From: Ephemerocybe angulata
Lineage: Eukaryota > Basidiomycota > Agaricomycetes > Agaricales > Psathyrellaceae
Assembly: GCA_013368325.1 (NCBI GenBank)
Contig: JAACJK010000127.1
Span: 1-64,000, forward strand
DNA length: 64,000 nucleotides
Direction of reading: 5' to 3'
The first letter of the stretch is position 1. Every line of letters starts with the position of its first letter. This document shows positions 1 through 11,620 of the stretch, piece after piece. Under the pieces are notes generated by a model that made no database searches, was not told the DNA's origin, and saw only the letters and a list, made by a program, of their open reading frames with translations. The position numbers and the translations under genes were made by a program.

Positions 1-62
1 ACACGATATACTAGACCATAAAAGTGAGCATAATCAATATTTATATTTATACAACGTGAGAT

Positions 63-3000
63 CTACGCACGTTCCGCTGCGACGGTATCCACAGTTTCAC
101 CTGGTGCTATGTTGGTGGTCCAAATCCAAGAGAGTTCAACGTTGCTCTGAGCGGGGGCATTAGGATCGTAAACAGAAGAGATGGCCTTAAGATCCTTTCT
201 GGTGAGTGGCTTGAACAATGGGTATTTCTCCAAGGCATTCAGCCGTTGCAGTGCCCAGATAGCCTGGTCGTAGCGCTTGGCATGGTGCCTCATCGACTGT
301 TCTACCTTTTGATGGCGTCGTAGCTTCTTGTCTTGCCACGCTGACCGGAAGCAAGTGTCTTCTTCTCGCGATAGAGGTGAGACTTTTGGGAAATGTCACT
401 TCTAAGCGATTCGAGGGCCTCGTTCGCCTGAGCGACCCGCAATTCTATTTCCGTCAGCGCAGCAGCCTCCCTCCACGAGGGAGGGAATCGAAGCTAGACG
501 GAAGGGGACAATCTCTTCCTCAACATCGCCCTTAGGATTGGGGAGCCAGGCTGCGTCGGAATCGGCGCAGAGCATTCACCATCTAGTTCGCAGACACAGA
601 GGTCGCGTTCAACGAAACTTTTTCGCTGCATGGATTCCAGCCGATGGCCTCTCCAAATCTTCTTCGATCCCTCGTATAGGGTATTTAGGCGCAAGGCAAT
701 CGCCTCTCGCTTCTGCTCGAGCTGCATCTCTTCCTTAGTAGCCTTCTTCGACCTCTTCCTTGATTTTGCTGCCTTCGCCGAGGCAGCGCATTTTCGAGCT
801 AGTGCTCGCGTCTGAAGCCTGTGCAAAGCGCCACCGTTAGACCGAATGCGACTTCACCAGAATGCTGCCTCTAACATACTGTGTTTCTTGAATCTCTATT
901 GCAGATGCCACCCAGGTAGCCACACCCACAACCCCCTTGTCCTTTCTTTCATTCTTCATCAGTCGCGCTTGGACGGCGCCTCGGGCCTCCGCTTTTTGTG
1001 AGGCATCGTTAACCACAGGTCCCCGAAGCGGGCATTCAGGTCACAGAACATACCTTTCTTCTTGTGAGGCATGAATACGTCCATGGCGACAGGCTTACTT
1101 GGGTTGGCTGTTCTGGCTTCATCTGCATCCATCATCTGTTGGGCCCATGTATCTCTCTGCTCGGGTGACACGGCGCTGTCCAAGCGGTCAAACGCACCGG
1201 ATGCGTCCTTCAAGTTTTTTTCGGCCTTCGTGCATTGCTCATTGAGAGTCTTAACTAGTATGGGAGGAGGAGATTGAGGCGACGGTGTTCTGAATAAGGA
1301 GAAGACGTACCCATTCCCAACAGCTTATTCCAGTTCATGTCCTGCATGCACGCGTCCAGAGTGTCGGCTCGATGTGCCCAAGTCATAGACCTCGTCGAGT
1401 TGGCTGCTCCGTTGAGAATCGACCAGAGCGACTCCATGATTTCCCCACTAATTATAGCAGCGCCAGGACGGAAGGTAGGCGCAAAGCGGGCGAGGCACTC
1501 TTCTTGGTGGCCATGGACATGAAATAGACCCACGAGAAAGACAATGGACACGTTCTCGTCGACGTCGAGATATTTAGTCCTGGCAACACGGTCCCAGAAG
1601 TGAACGCAATATTGACACCCAACGTCGTAAGCAAAAAGGGTTCCTTCCATATCCTTTGCAGCCGTCGTCTCCAACGCCTGACACAGAGCATAGTCCGCGT
1701 TGACTTGCCTTTCGGAGGGTAAGCTGAATGCTTCGGGTGCGAATTGGTTGAGGCATACCGTTCTCCCTTCTGCATGTCCACCACGCCACAGGGGCACCAG
1801 CATCCATGGCGCGCACAGGCAGAGCCGAATAAGCCGGTCGAGTCAAACCCTGGCTTCTCTTTGTTTTTGTCTATAACACTTTTAAGCTCAGAACAAGTTA
1901 GTTCCTGGCGCATTCCATGAGCTTACAATGTTCAGTAGAGAGACCATACATAACGCACTTCTAATTCTTCTCTTATACTCTTGACGGCTTCGTCGTAACG
2001 CGTTTTCTCCGTTATGAAGGCAAGGCCTTCCATCAGTCGCAAAATCTCTTCGTAGTGTTCTCGCTCCTGATGGTCTAGAACAAAATTCCCGTCTCCTGTC
2101 AAGAACCGCCAAAAGCGCCATCTATAGCTCCATGTCAGAAGTCTGTCGCATCTGTAGGGGCTAATAGTTCCTTACAGATTCCCAGACTTTTTGTAATCTT
2201 TTGGGAGGTTGATCTCAGGCTGGGGGCAGACGGCACACCAGAGGGCCAGTTCTCCCTTCCCAGGCCTCGTTTTCGAAGGAGTAACGCCGAATCCCTTGTG
2301 CTTCATGGAAATGAGGTAGTTGTACTGCTGCCAGACTCGAGCGAGAAGACGACTGGGATCCTGCGCTCTCACCTTAAGCCACTAGCACGAGAGGTGGAGA
2401 GACACTGCGATAACACACCGGAATGGACGTCGGAAAGATAGAATTCGTCGTACGCTGTAGTATATCACAGTACCGCTCTATAGATACATGGGCGGCAACC
2501 TGAGGGGGTAGTGTGACATGATTGAGAGGAGGGCTTCGTCGCTTAAAGAACGTTCGGTCGCACCTTCATTAAATGGAAGTGCTCGAGAAGCGCAAACGTG
2601 AACACGGTCTTGGTATTTTTTTCAGTCGCTGGAAAGAGACCGGCCTTCAATAGCTGTATATCCTTGCTGTCAGCTCCAGGGCACTTGCATGCGTGTATGG
2701 GGACTCTGTGGATGCCGTTGACGTGGACGATAGTCATCACAAGCCCATCTCCAAGTGTACCCTTCGGCGGTCGAGCGCCATAGGAGAGGTCGTCCTTGAA
2801 CTCTTCCCCCGTGGGTTGAGTTTGGGCAGTGAGGATAAGGATTTGCTCCTCTAATGCAAACCTGGATTCCTTGTACTCTGGGCAAGCGTCACCATCGTGC
2901 CCAAGACACATTATAGACCCCGTCTGCCAAAGCCACGACTTTTGCCAGATCGTACCCGTCCAAATTTCGATGCGATGGAGAGGGTTCTCCCTATGCTCAG

Positions 3001-3593
3001 TACGAGCGCATAGACGGCAGAGCAATGGCCTAGATGCACAGTCTAAGCAGCGTACAACACCCTCCGAAGATCTACAGCGGGTGCAGATGGACACTCGCCG
3101 GCCCTCAGACTCAAGGATGGCGTATAAGTATTCAGAGCATCGACCATCGTGCCATTCACGCATATACTCATGCGTCGTCTACAAGCCATTATTCAGTTAA
3201 TGCATAAATAAGAAAGAGGAGACGGGAGCCAACCTTTCCCTGGTTGGCCTCGGAGCCAGGGTGCCGTTTGAGCAAATCATCTTTATAGGCGGGGTTTTCT
3301 TCTTCGTCGCTGCTGTCGTATCCGTCTTCTTCGTTGTCGCCATAGTGCCCAAAGTCGCTGTTACCGCCCCATTCATCGGCGTAATCTGGAGCAACGTCAT
3401 CCTGGCTTTCATTAATCGTCGATGGTGCCAGTCCACCTCCTGGCGGTTCGAAGGTGGGTTTCAAGTTTGGGACCGGCACCATCTTGTACTTGGGGCCGCT
3501 GCCTTTCGAAGGTTTGACCTGGACAAGGTCGGAAATGACGACCGATCGGTCTAGAATGACGGCCTTCTTTCCCAAAGATCTGCTGAGACTCAT
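63..3593 (-). CDS. KDZ-family transposase with CxC2 cysteine cluster
   Basis: Transposase of the Kyakuja-Dileera-Zisupton class, expected to act in the nucleus on DNA-transposon ends. Reading 3593 to 63, the exons I could join are 3593-3234, 3178-2564, 2499-2419, 2360-2176, 2121-1959, 1904-1759, 1708-1311 and from 1254 onward, all with GT...AG introns and matching phases. Exon 2 carries the Cys/His cluster (CTRC, CLDC, CRLC, then a CKCPGAD stretch) that heads this class. Later blocks include GELALWCAVCPQP, SACARHGC, the YDVGCQYCVHF and HVHGHQEECLARFAP core, and a C-terminal helical part (ELRVAQANEALESLR, VEQSMRHHAKRYDQAIWAL). Length is near the family norm. An apparent break at 2361-2418 is an intron. 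Between about 600 and 480 I could not keep one reading frame, so a small indel or unseen intron may lie there. No terminal repeats were identified. The family call is firm; activity is unknown. Confidence 0.88.
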
Positions 3594-4102
3594 GGCAGGA
3601 TAGGAATTGATAAGGGAGGGTGGGGAGATGGGGACGACTGAGAGGGATGGGGAAACGCCGCGTCAATGGCAAATTCGGCCCGCCCAAACCGCCGTCTTGA
3701 TGCTGCTTACATATGCACATCAGCAATTCGGCTGTCGACGTAATCGTGCTCACTGAGCAAGAGGGCAAGCCGTGCTCTTGTAGATGCGCCCAACGCGGCA
3801 TGAACACCCAAACCGAGAGAATAAATGCGAGGTAAGGCATTTTTAGCAACAAAAGTGGCTGATATGCTCACTTTTTCACGCAGACACGCGTTTATGCTGA
3901 ATCCTCGAACCAAGATCATCGTAGGCCGAAGTTTGCTTGTTAGGAGACCATCACCCTAATTATAAAACAGTGTGTCGCGATTCAAAGTGGTTGTCAATGT
4001 GATTCAGGGTTTCGATGATTGAGTCAGAAGTGTAGAGTATAATACATGGATGAATAGCGCACTACTTGAGAAGTTAATGTCCAAGGGACTCGTAATGAGG
4101 TG
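3594..4102. other. Intergenic spacer
   Basis: Between the KDZ start codon and the 3' end of the next minus-strand gene. Open reading on the minus strand runs back from the KDZ start to about 3852 but without motif or splice support, so I read it as promoter and leader. Nothing else recognised. Confidence 0.5.
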
Positions 4103-6781
4103 CTAGAGGTTACCATCAAGAAGCTGAGCTGAGGAACGTTCGATGTGCGAGTGAAATTGGCGAATGGCACTAGGCCCGTGCTGCGAACTCTTCCACGCCG
4201 TGTAGGTCATAGGTTGAGTACAGCTCTTGCCCTTTTCGATGTCTCGGAGTCGCTTGGAGTACCAGGCTTCGCGACGACCAGTCCAGTGCCCGTAGTTCTC
4301 CCCGCATTCCTCCTTCTCGTAAAACCTTGCTGACGGCCACCAGGACTTCAGTGCCCGCTGCTTTCCATCGCCTAGCGTCGATTAAGTTCAAAGAAAAATA
4401 TATCAATGAGGAGGTGACTCACCTGACACACATTCGTATACTCCACAAACAAGATCCATCTCAATTGTTGTCAGCGCATCGTCTGCGTATCCTGCGCCCG
4501 GCAGGCGAATAGTATGAACTGCGTTTGAATGGGAAGGGGCCTGGGTTATATTTGACAGTCCCAAGGTCGAAAGCGCTAGCCGCCAGACGATTCCGCCACG
4601 CTTGAGAGCGGCCTGCATGTTTGATCGGCCTAGGAGGATAGTCCTCTGATGAATGTAGCTATCATAATCTTGCTTCGAGAAGACATGATCAAACTTCCTT
4701 TGAGGTATCTCCAGAAGCAGGGGCGCGCTGAGTGGCCTCTGAGGTGAAGTGACTGGAAAGAAGGTGCGAAACCCGATACCTCGTTGAGCGAAGTAGAAAG
4801 CCAGATCCTCGTTGGTGCAAGATTGGGATAAACGGCAAACGATTAGCGCCGAGGCTGCAAGGGGAACGCCAAACCTCCAAGAATGGATGTTGTCGGGGTC
4901 ATCGAAAATGAAGTACTGGGAAATCTGATCATATGCATCCGTTTTCGATGCCTGTGGAAGCGGGACCTTGCGAATCAGTGTGAATCGAGGGGATAGTCGC
5001 ACAGGAGTGGTGCAGTCGTCTCGAAGATCCCAGGTACCCGGCCAAGTTGGTTGACTGCTGGAGATAGAATTGAAGAAGTGCTGGACAGACTGGTAATGAG
5101 CTGTCGTGAACCAATGCGCTTCCGGGTCGATAGCACCCCCGTATCCCAATAGCCTGATAATGAGATCTTTCCCGCGGGATGTCCTCTCGTAAACCGGAAT
5201 GGCTGCGCCAGGGAGGGGGTGGCAATAACCGTAAAACGGTCCAAAGCTTTCTTCAGTCTGCAGCGAGAGATCGCATGTCATCCTCGAGTATGTTTCGGCA
5301 TCGATGAATAGATCGCTTGGACGATCAACTTCTTGATATGAGACTGTCGGAGGAAGGGAATGGGGTTCGGTTTGCGTCAATGTCGCCTCGAGGTCAGGTG
5401 GTAGAGGTTTTGGATTGATGTCGAGGACTGGGGGCTCCGAGTTGTTAATGGGGGGCATCGTCTCTCCGTCGACATTGGGCGATTTTGGGCCAACCGGTTG
5501 CATGTCCAGATGCGTCGGAGGTCGAATGTCATCGTCTTCCTCGTCGCTGTCTGGATCATCGTCTCCGAATTGGTCGCAACAATCCCATTCGTTGTAGAAA
5601 GGATCATATCGCGCTTGCTTCGTGCCATAGCTTAGCAACGTATCTGCCCTCCATTTGGCTGAAACTGGGATCCGCTCGTATTTGGAAGGGTCGCTTTCAG
5701 ACGGCCACCATTCGAAGACCGGCGCAGACGTGGTAGGAGGATCCCGTAATCGATTCTCTCGGCGCTGGCGAGCCACTGGCGTTTCCTTCTCCAGTATTTT
5801 CTTGTGCTTCTCCTCCCTTTCTCGGAAGAATGCAACCCAAGTGGGTTCTGGATGTGGAGCCGGAGCCGTGGGCAATTCAGAGTTCGGGGGCGGGAGCGGA
5901 GCCAGCAACTGCGAATCAACTAGGATGCCAGGTGGGCAAAAGCTTGCGACATACTTGTCATCCACGGCTGCAGCCTTCTCTTTGGGACCCCAGCGATACC
6001 ACACAGGTATACCGTTGTCGATGAACCATTGAAGTCTCGGTTGGCCTGGCACGGGATTGAGGAGGTCGAGGATGCAACCTACACGCCGATTCTCCGGCCG
6101 ATGATCGCACACGGGGGATGAGAGAAGGTCGTCGATCCATGAAGGCTTGAGTCCGGACGATTCCAATACGCTACGCCATTCCGGATACCCTTTACCCTTC
6201 CTCTCGGTCGGGTCGAATGGCGTCTTAGCAGCCGCTATCAAGAATGAGAGCGCCGCGAGCCAGACTAGGAACCATTCGCGTGCCTTAAGCACTTGAGATT
6301 TGAGGACTTTCTTTGAGCTGTACATCTCGTTATATCCTACAGCGTTGGGAAGGAAAGGGAGGACACACGGGAGATGGTACTTTCCACGTAGCACCGTTAC
6401 TGCGTCGTACAGCTCCCTCTCCAACTTATTCCAGTCATTTTCGTTCGGAAGGCTGTACCCGTGCGACCTCCGACTATTATCAGAGAAGTGCAGGACCGGA
6501 GGCAGCGTCGACAAGACGGAGAGGAAGGGTCCTGGGCGAGAAAGATACCAAGGGTTGACGGGAATGAAAGCGATCCAGCCAAACGCCATCGACCAAGGGT
6601 GAGGGTGGACGAGATCTTTGTATCGGATGCTGGATTCTATAGCGCCCCCGGGCGTAAAAGGGTTGGTGATGCCGTCGAGCTTGGGCTCCAGGTGGAGGTG
6701 GGCGTCAATGAGACTATTAGGGGAGTAATAAGTCTCCCCGTTTACATCTTGAACGCGTCCAAGCGCAGGAGCGATTTCCAT
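4103..6781 (-). CDS. Large uncharacterised protein, two exons
   Basis: About 875 residues. Exon 1 is 6781-4423, the intron 4422-4372 (donor GTGAGT, acceptor CTAG), exon 2 4371-4103 with stop TAG. The join is in phase and adds a Trp/Tyr-rich tail (SWWPSARFYEKEECGENYG, WTGRREAWYSKRL). Exon 1 has an N-terminal region with many Pro and aromatic residues, a hydrophobic segment near residues 170-185 (VWLAALSFLIAAA), a charged coiled stretch (EREEKHKKILEKE), the motif NEWDCCDQFG followed by an acidic run, a Pro-rich linker, and a compact C-terminal half. No enzyme motif is visible. It is long, uninterrupted and uses codons evenly, so it is probably a live gene. The product resembles lineage-restricted mushroom proteins rather than anything of known function; I give it no role. 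Confidence 0.8.
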
Positions 6782-7319
6782 TTATGTCCAGGATATGAGG
6801 TAGATAGCAGATTCGAATGACCCTTCAGAGAGTGGAAAGTAGTCTCGAAGTTCGAGGTTAACTTGGGATCATCTTTGCTACCAGTGTGTGGCTGTGTGAT
6901 TCCGTTGTGGCCTGTATTCTCCATATTCTCCACGCAGCTTCTCCTCGTACCTCCACCCCCCGTACCCTAAAGTCGTCTGAGTTGCTGCATTTCGATTTTC
7001 GATTCAGCCTCTCTTCGATATGTCCCGTCAAAAAGGTGGAGAAACGACTGAAGTTGAAGACCGCCTGTACCAATTCAAGTTGTTATCAGGAACTTGCGCG
7101 AATGAGCGGTAGATCGAGTGGGGACATCGACTTGGTCAAGACTGAGCGAGTAGGCACGAAGTATGTGTGCTAACGGATGCCGGGCATTGCAGTGTAACCT
7201 GGCGTCTGTTTCGCCTGAGGGTACGCACACCCTACATTCGTCGTGATTGGTTGCTCATCTCGCTTAGGTTCTCTCGAAGACCAGATGGGCTCTTTCGGAG
7301 ATGCCCACTTCGACAAAGG
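6782..7319. other. Spacer between divergent units
   Basis: Holds the presumed promoter of the minus-strand gene ending at 4103 and the eroded upstream edge of the THO2 remnant. Short open frames on both strands show no family resemblance. Confidence 0.4.
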
Positions 7320-8372
7320 CGACGATGTATATGGAGAACCCAGAGCCCAGGGTTCTTCAAGTGCAGGCTGAGAAAGTCCAAGGACATACTGCGACGTCTT
7401 TCTCACCAGACAATCGACTCCCTATCTGGCGCAGTTGGCAAGCTTGCGCCCAGCAACCCCATGATCTTATTCACCAATGTCGTGAACCAAGTTATGGCCT
7501 ATGAAAACCTCGCCTCGGTCATTGTTCAAGCTCTGCGATATGTCACCAATATGGGCTTTGATGGTCTGGTTCTCGTGATTCTGGACACTCTTTCGGATGA
7601 TAGAAAGCGTCGCTTGAAGACATACGGTGTTAACATCGCCGACTGGCTGCAAAGTTCGTAAATCACTGGCTTGAATATCAAATCAGCTGACATCTTTCTA
7701 GGTTTGGCTGGCTTCACAGGGATGCTCTTCCGCCGATACAACACCGACTTGAAGCCTGTCCTCAAGTATGTGGTGCATCGGTTGCATGCTGATGTTACAT
7801 CGGATATCACCACTCTGAAGGAGCTGATTTGGAAGATGGCTGGTATCAGGAAAAGCAGTGGAGCTCAAAAACCAGGAGGAACGGAGTGCGAATGAGGAGG
7901 CTGAGAAGGGACTGAAGGCTGCCTTGACTGCAAAGCGGGAGCCGACTGCTCTGGCACCCGCTGGAGGAATTGTTTGATGCTGCGAGGAAGATTGCGCCTA
8001 CTAATGCAATCAAAGTCATAGGGTGCGTCGTGTAGTCGTTCTTTTAGGACCCTTTCCAACATTTTCCCCAGTCCCGCCTTCTACTTGACGTTCTGGCAAC
8101 TCTCCAACTACGACCTCGCACCCCCCAATGCTTACGAAGCCGAGAGCAACCTCCTCCGCAGCCTGAGCCTAGAGGAAGATCAAAAGTTTACTATGGCGGA
8201 TCGATTCAGCAGACAAAGCTAAGCGTGCGACGGCTGGCCAACACAAGGCTAAACGTGACCGATACAACGAGTACATTAGACTTCCATCACGGGAGTGCAA
8301 GGAGCAGATGATTGCCCGGGCATTTACCATGAAGCGGTTGGTTGGCCAAGGAAAAGGTTGACTGGTTTGCGC
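7320..8372 (+). pseudogene. THO complex subunit 2 (THO2/THOC2) remnant
   Basis: THO2 is the scaffold subunit of the nuclear THO/TREX complex, which couples transcription to mRNA export. About 7430-7660 encodes APSNPMILFTNVVNQVMAYE, ALRYVTNMGFDGLVLVIL and IADWLQS. A 5' splice site then joins LAGFTGMLFRRYNTDLKPVL, ending KELIWKMAGI near 7850. Further on, 8085-8150 gives TFWQLSNYDLAPPNAYEAE and 8245-8340 gives RDRYNEYI, KEQMIARAFTMKRL, then KEKVDWFAHF. These blocks keep family order. The frame shifts near 7375, after about 7850, near 8200 (MADR then SADKAKRAT) and near 8338, and the stretch between 7870 and 8080 is degraded. The N-terminal two thirds and the C-terminus are absent. I read it as a dead, truncated copy; an intact gene should exist elsewhere because THO2 is widely conserved. 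Confidence 0.82.
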
Positions 8373-8431
8373 ACTTTGGCTCGCGAATTTGCACATCGAA
8401 GAAAGCGTGCACGTCGCTCCTCGGCATCCTC

Positions 8432-8563
8432 AAGCTTGCCTCGAATAAGAACACGTCGATTAGAGGGCTCACGCTGGAGGACGACGGGGAGGACGACAAG
8501 CTTGCCTCGAATAAGAACACGTCGATTAGAGGGCTCACGCTGGAGGACGACGGGGAGGACGAG
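8432..8563 (+). repeat. 66-bp tandem duplication, two units
   Basis: Unit 1 is 8432-8497 and unit 2 8498-8563, almost identical (the last codon differs, GAC versus GAG). The period is a multiple of three, so an open frame (8342-8617) runs through both, encoding two 22-residue units that contain SIRGLTLEDDGED. It lies at the 3' edge of the THO2 remnant. Confidence 0.9.
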
Positions 8564-8639
8564 AAGATCGACGGGGAGAGCGGGGAGAGTGCCAAGCGCG
8601 CGGTGCAGAAAATCTGAGGCGCGGTCTTACCATTCTGGT

Positions 8640-10270
8640 CCATGGTGTTTGGTGGAAACGCCGAGTCGGTCAATGACGCAAGTCTGCCTTCCCTCCTCAG
8701 CCGACGCATCGCATCTTGGCCCGTGGCTTGTTCTCATCGCACCCGACGACTGGACTTCTCGCTGTAGATTTGGCGGCGGGGGCGAACGTGGCTAACAGCA
8801 GTATGGCCGCTGTCTGACCGCTGTTCGACGGCTTGCTCAGAATTAGCGATGTTAGGCCGTTGACGAGGGCTGAGCTGCGCAAGGAGTGGGTGTGGACGAG
8901 GGTGTGTAAGCTTTGGAGGAGCATTACTACTACGCTTCAGGTTGATGAGCAGGCCGAGATTCCGGAGGATTTGCTCAGAGCTTGGGAGACGATCGTGGTT
9001 GGAGGAGTCTGGGGATGCGGCGTCGGAGGCGGACTTTATAGAGAAGGTTATAGAGGTGCTTGTGGGCATCCTGGGTACCAGCAAGATTCCGTTCCCATCG
9101 TCCGACGCGTCTTCCTCATCCTCGGTTGCGTCGCTCGGGAAGCATACCAAGCACGAGTTGAAGTTTTAAGGTTGTCAAGGCGCTGTGCTCGACTGTCGAG
9201 GCTGTTGCGTCGAAGGAGCAGCTCGCGGGAAAACCGCTTCATTGTTCGCGTGCCTCGTGAACCCGAAGAACGTCGTCGAGTGGACTACGAGAGCGTGGAT
9301 AGCTCGGCACCGTTCCCGCTTCCTTTGGTGTCGCCCGTTAGTCCTGTAAGGAGGAGGAGGAGGACGAGCTCGACGAATTTGAGCGCGGAGTGGGTCGGCG
9401 AGGGGGCTTGGGGTGGGGTTGGCGCCTGGGTTGGACGTGATGGAAAGTCCGTCGAAGGGGAGGAGGGTTTCGGCGGTGGATGAGGGTGCGAGGGATGGGG
9501 AGGAGAGGGTGAGAGGTTGTGAGTGTGGCGGAGCGGATTGTGACTGCGAGTGCGGGGGCTGCTGCTGCTGTGCAGGGTGGGAGTGAGGAGGGGAAGAAGA
9601 GGGGGAGGAAGATGAAGGAGAGGATGGGGGCGAAGAAGAGTGGAGTTAGGAGGGACGCTTCGCCGGCTGAGAGCTGGCGAGCAATTGTAGTAAGGGGAGT
9701 GGGGGAAGCACGAGTTCGGATGATGAGAGGTGGATTGGGGATGCGTTGATTCCGTTCCCGAGTGTTGAGGTGGGGGGTGGGCAGCAGGCTGGGGAGGGCG
9801 AGGAGGATGTGGAGATGATTGTCGTGAAGAAGAGGAAGAGGATGTTGGTTATGGATGCTGTGCTTTTGCCGCCTGTGGGGACTGCTAATGCGAGTCGGAG
9901 GAGGAAGTTGGAGCATGCGAGTGCAACCCCGGATGTGGTGGGCGCTGTTGCGTCGACTTCGGAGCTTAGGACTCCGCCTCCGCCTGCGAAGCGGGTTGTG
10001 TCTGCCCCGGAGTTGGAGTGCAGTAAGAGGAAGAGGAAGAGGAGTGCGTCGATTGTGATTGGGCCTTACCCTGTTGCGGTCGATGTGCAAGGGGAAGATC
10101 CTTTCGATGCGGACGTTGCCACTTCTTTGCCTGCGTTGAAGCTTCCTGGGCTTCCTTCCCCCACTGCGTCGGCTGCCGCTGAAGAGGGGGAGGAGGAGGT
10201 CAGGGGGAACCCCTCGATCCCGACGGTTCGCGCGCAACACATCACTCACGCACAGGGCTATCGAGCTTGA
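8640..10270 (+). pseudogene. Unrecognised, probably decayed coding region
   Basis: I do not recognise this. Coding-like segments on the plus strand include LLAVDLAAGANVANSSMAAV (about 8755-8814), FDGLLRISDVRPLTRAELRK with WVWTRVCKLWRSITTTLQVD (about 8825-8945), and EADFIEKVIEVLVGILG (about 9026-9076). Farther on there is a basic, serine-rich stretch with nuclear-localisation-like clusters (KKRKRM near 9830, KRKRKRSASIVIG near 10024). The segments lie in different frames with stops between them, and I could not build a set of introns joining them. Helical leucine-rich blocks followed by a basic tail would suit a HEAT-type nuclear protein, but that is only an impression. The 413-residue opposite-strand open frame (9338-10579) is a composition artefact. 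Confidence 0.35.
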
Positions 10271-10609
10271 TGCCAAAGGGCCGGGAAGCGAGGGCGAGGA
10301 TGCCGAGGGTGTGGGCTGATCGTCGAGGGCAATGGGGAGCGAGGTCTGTGCGGCTGATATGACGAAAGGTGAGTACGAATCCTGTCCTACGCAACATACG
10401 ATGCTCACATCGCTTCGTTCCTCCCAGCGCTGCAGGCACCAAGGCCTTGTCGTCGCGGCCCCAACCCGACGTCCGTCCATTCTTGACGATGGGAGGTCCG
10501 TGTTTCGATGTTCGAGGGTGTGCGCTGCATGCTGACATGCTCGTTTCGGCGGCGAAGTATTCGACGTGCATGGGCGCAAGTCGTTGGACGCGAGGACGAC
10601 GGTCTGGAA

Positions 10610-10905
10610 GGTCTTGGGGTGACGGTGCGGGCGCAGGAGGGTTGATTCTGACGACGGGGGCCAGGTAAGTGGTATTTCGAGCTGATGTGTATTGTGCTTA
10701 CCTCTGATAACCCAGATCTATCTCGTTGCTCTGGACGGCGTGGCTTGCGCCCGTCGTCACCTCTACTCGTCGGTGCCGGGTGTGTTGCAGCCGTTGGGCT
10801 CGTGCACGTCGACTTGAAAGCCCGTGCGAAGGATGCGAAGGGTTTGACGTCGTCAGACGTGGCGAACGAGGCTGATTCGGAGTCGGCGCGGTGATCTGCG
10901 CAAGA
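10610..10905. repeat. Diverged direct duplication, copy 1
   Basis: Shares order and sequence with 11160-11415. Each copy has a 'gccaggtaagt' block, then 'gtgctcacc/gtgcttacc', then a stretch beginning 'tctacctcg/atctatctcg', and ends with a shared 60-bp block around 'gacgtcgtcagacgtggcga'. The coding content is unclear on both strands. Confidence 0.65.
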
Positions 10906-11159
10906 GGCGAAAGAGGTCAGCACCGTTTCGCGCATGAGTATGTCGTACTCACCTGTCCCGCTCTCTTCAGATCCCACCTTCCTGCCGATGTTGCGGATGG
11001 TGCCGTCGGTGTGAGGCGCGCTCGAGGGCTCTTGCCGTTGTGAGAGATGACGACGAGACTGTAGGTCCGGGCTGGAATGTGAGAGGTGAGTGGCGGCTAG
11101 GATGTGCGCATGTCGTGCTCACCTTGCGCATTTCCAGGGCGTACGCGTCGTTGCACGCG

Positions 11160-11415
11160 ACGATGAGGGTTGGGGCCGCGTGAAGGGACTGGTTCCGACG
11201 ACGAGAAAGCCAGGTAAGTGACGATTCGGACTCGTCGGTATCGTGCTCACCTTGTTCATAGGTCTACCTCGGCGCTCTAAACGGTTGCGCCAGTTCGTCA
11301 TTTGCAACGATCCTCGATTTCGTTCGAGGGGCGTGAGCAAGCGTGAGGGTCTTGACGTCGTCAGACGTGGCGAGCGAGGGTGATTCGGGTCGGCGCGGTG
11401 AATCTGCGCAAGAGG
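11160..11415. repeat. Diverged direct duplication, copy 2
   Basis: Counterpart of the block at 10610-10905, about 510-550 bp downstream in the same orientation. Best match is at the end (about 11350-11415 against 10846-10905). It lies directly upstream of the promoter of the gene starting at 11621. Confidence 0.65.
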
Positions 11416-11504
11416 GATCTTATTGCTACCCCTCCCTTCTGGGTTCAGGTGTTCGTTTGCAGTCGTTGTGCCCATAGCACGTGGGAATATGTGCTGCCGC
11501 CGTG

Positions 11505-11511
11505 TATAAAA
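11505..11511 (+). promoter_or_regulatory. TATA box
   Basis: TATAAAA 110 bp before the ATG at 11621, followed by a pyrimidine-rich leader (ctctctcttc) typical of fungal transcription start regions. Confidence 0.65.
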
Positions 11512-11620
11512 TCGCGGCGCGAGCGCTTGCACCTTTTTATCTCTCTCTTCTTTACCACCATCATCTCCTCATACTACCCATCCTCTTCAAAACACAACAC
11601 CACCTCCGGCCTTCATCAAG

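Noticed and set aside
2361..2418. Frameshift in the KDZ gene
   Set aside because: A GTGTGT...GCGCAG intron of 58 bp joins FPTSIP to DPSRLLARVWQQYNYL in phase, matching the family order.
7320..8372. A live THO2 gene
   Set aside because: Several frame changes and a degraded centre cannot be explained by introns, and most of the protein is absent.
9338..10579. 413-residue open frame on the minus strand
   Set aside because: Arg/Pro/Ser-rich composition, no motif, and it is the complement of a purine-rich plus-strand stretch; long open frames are expected there by composition.
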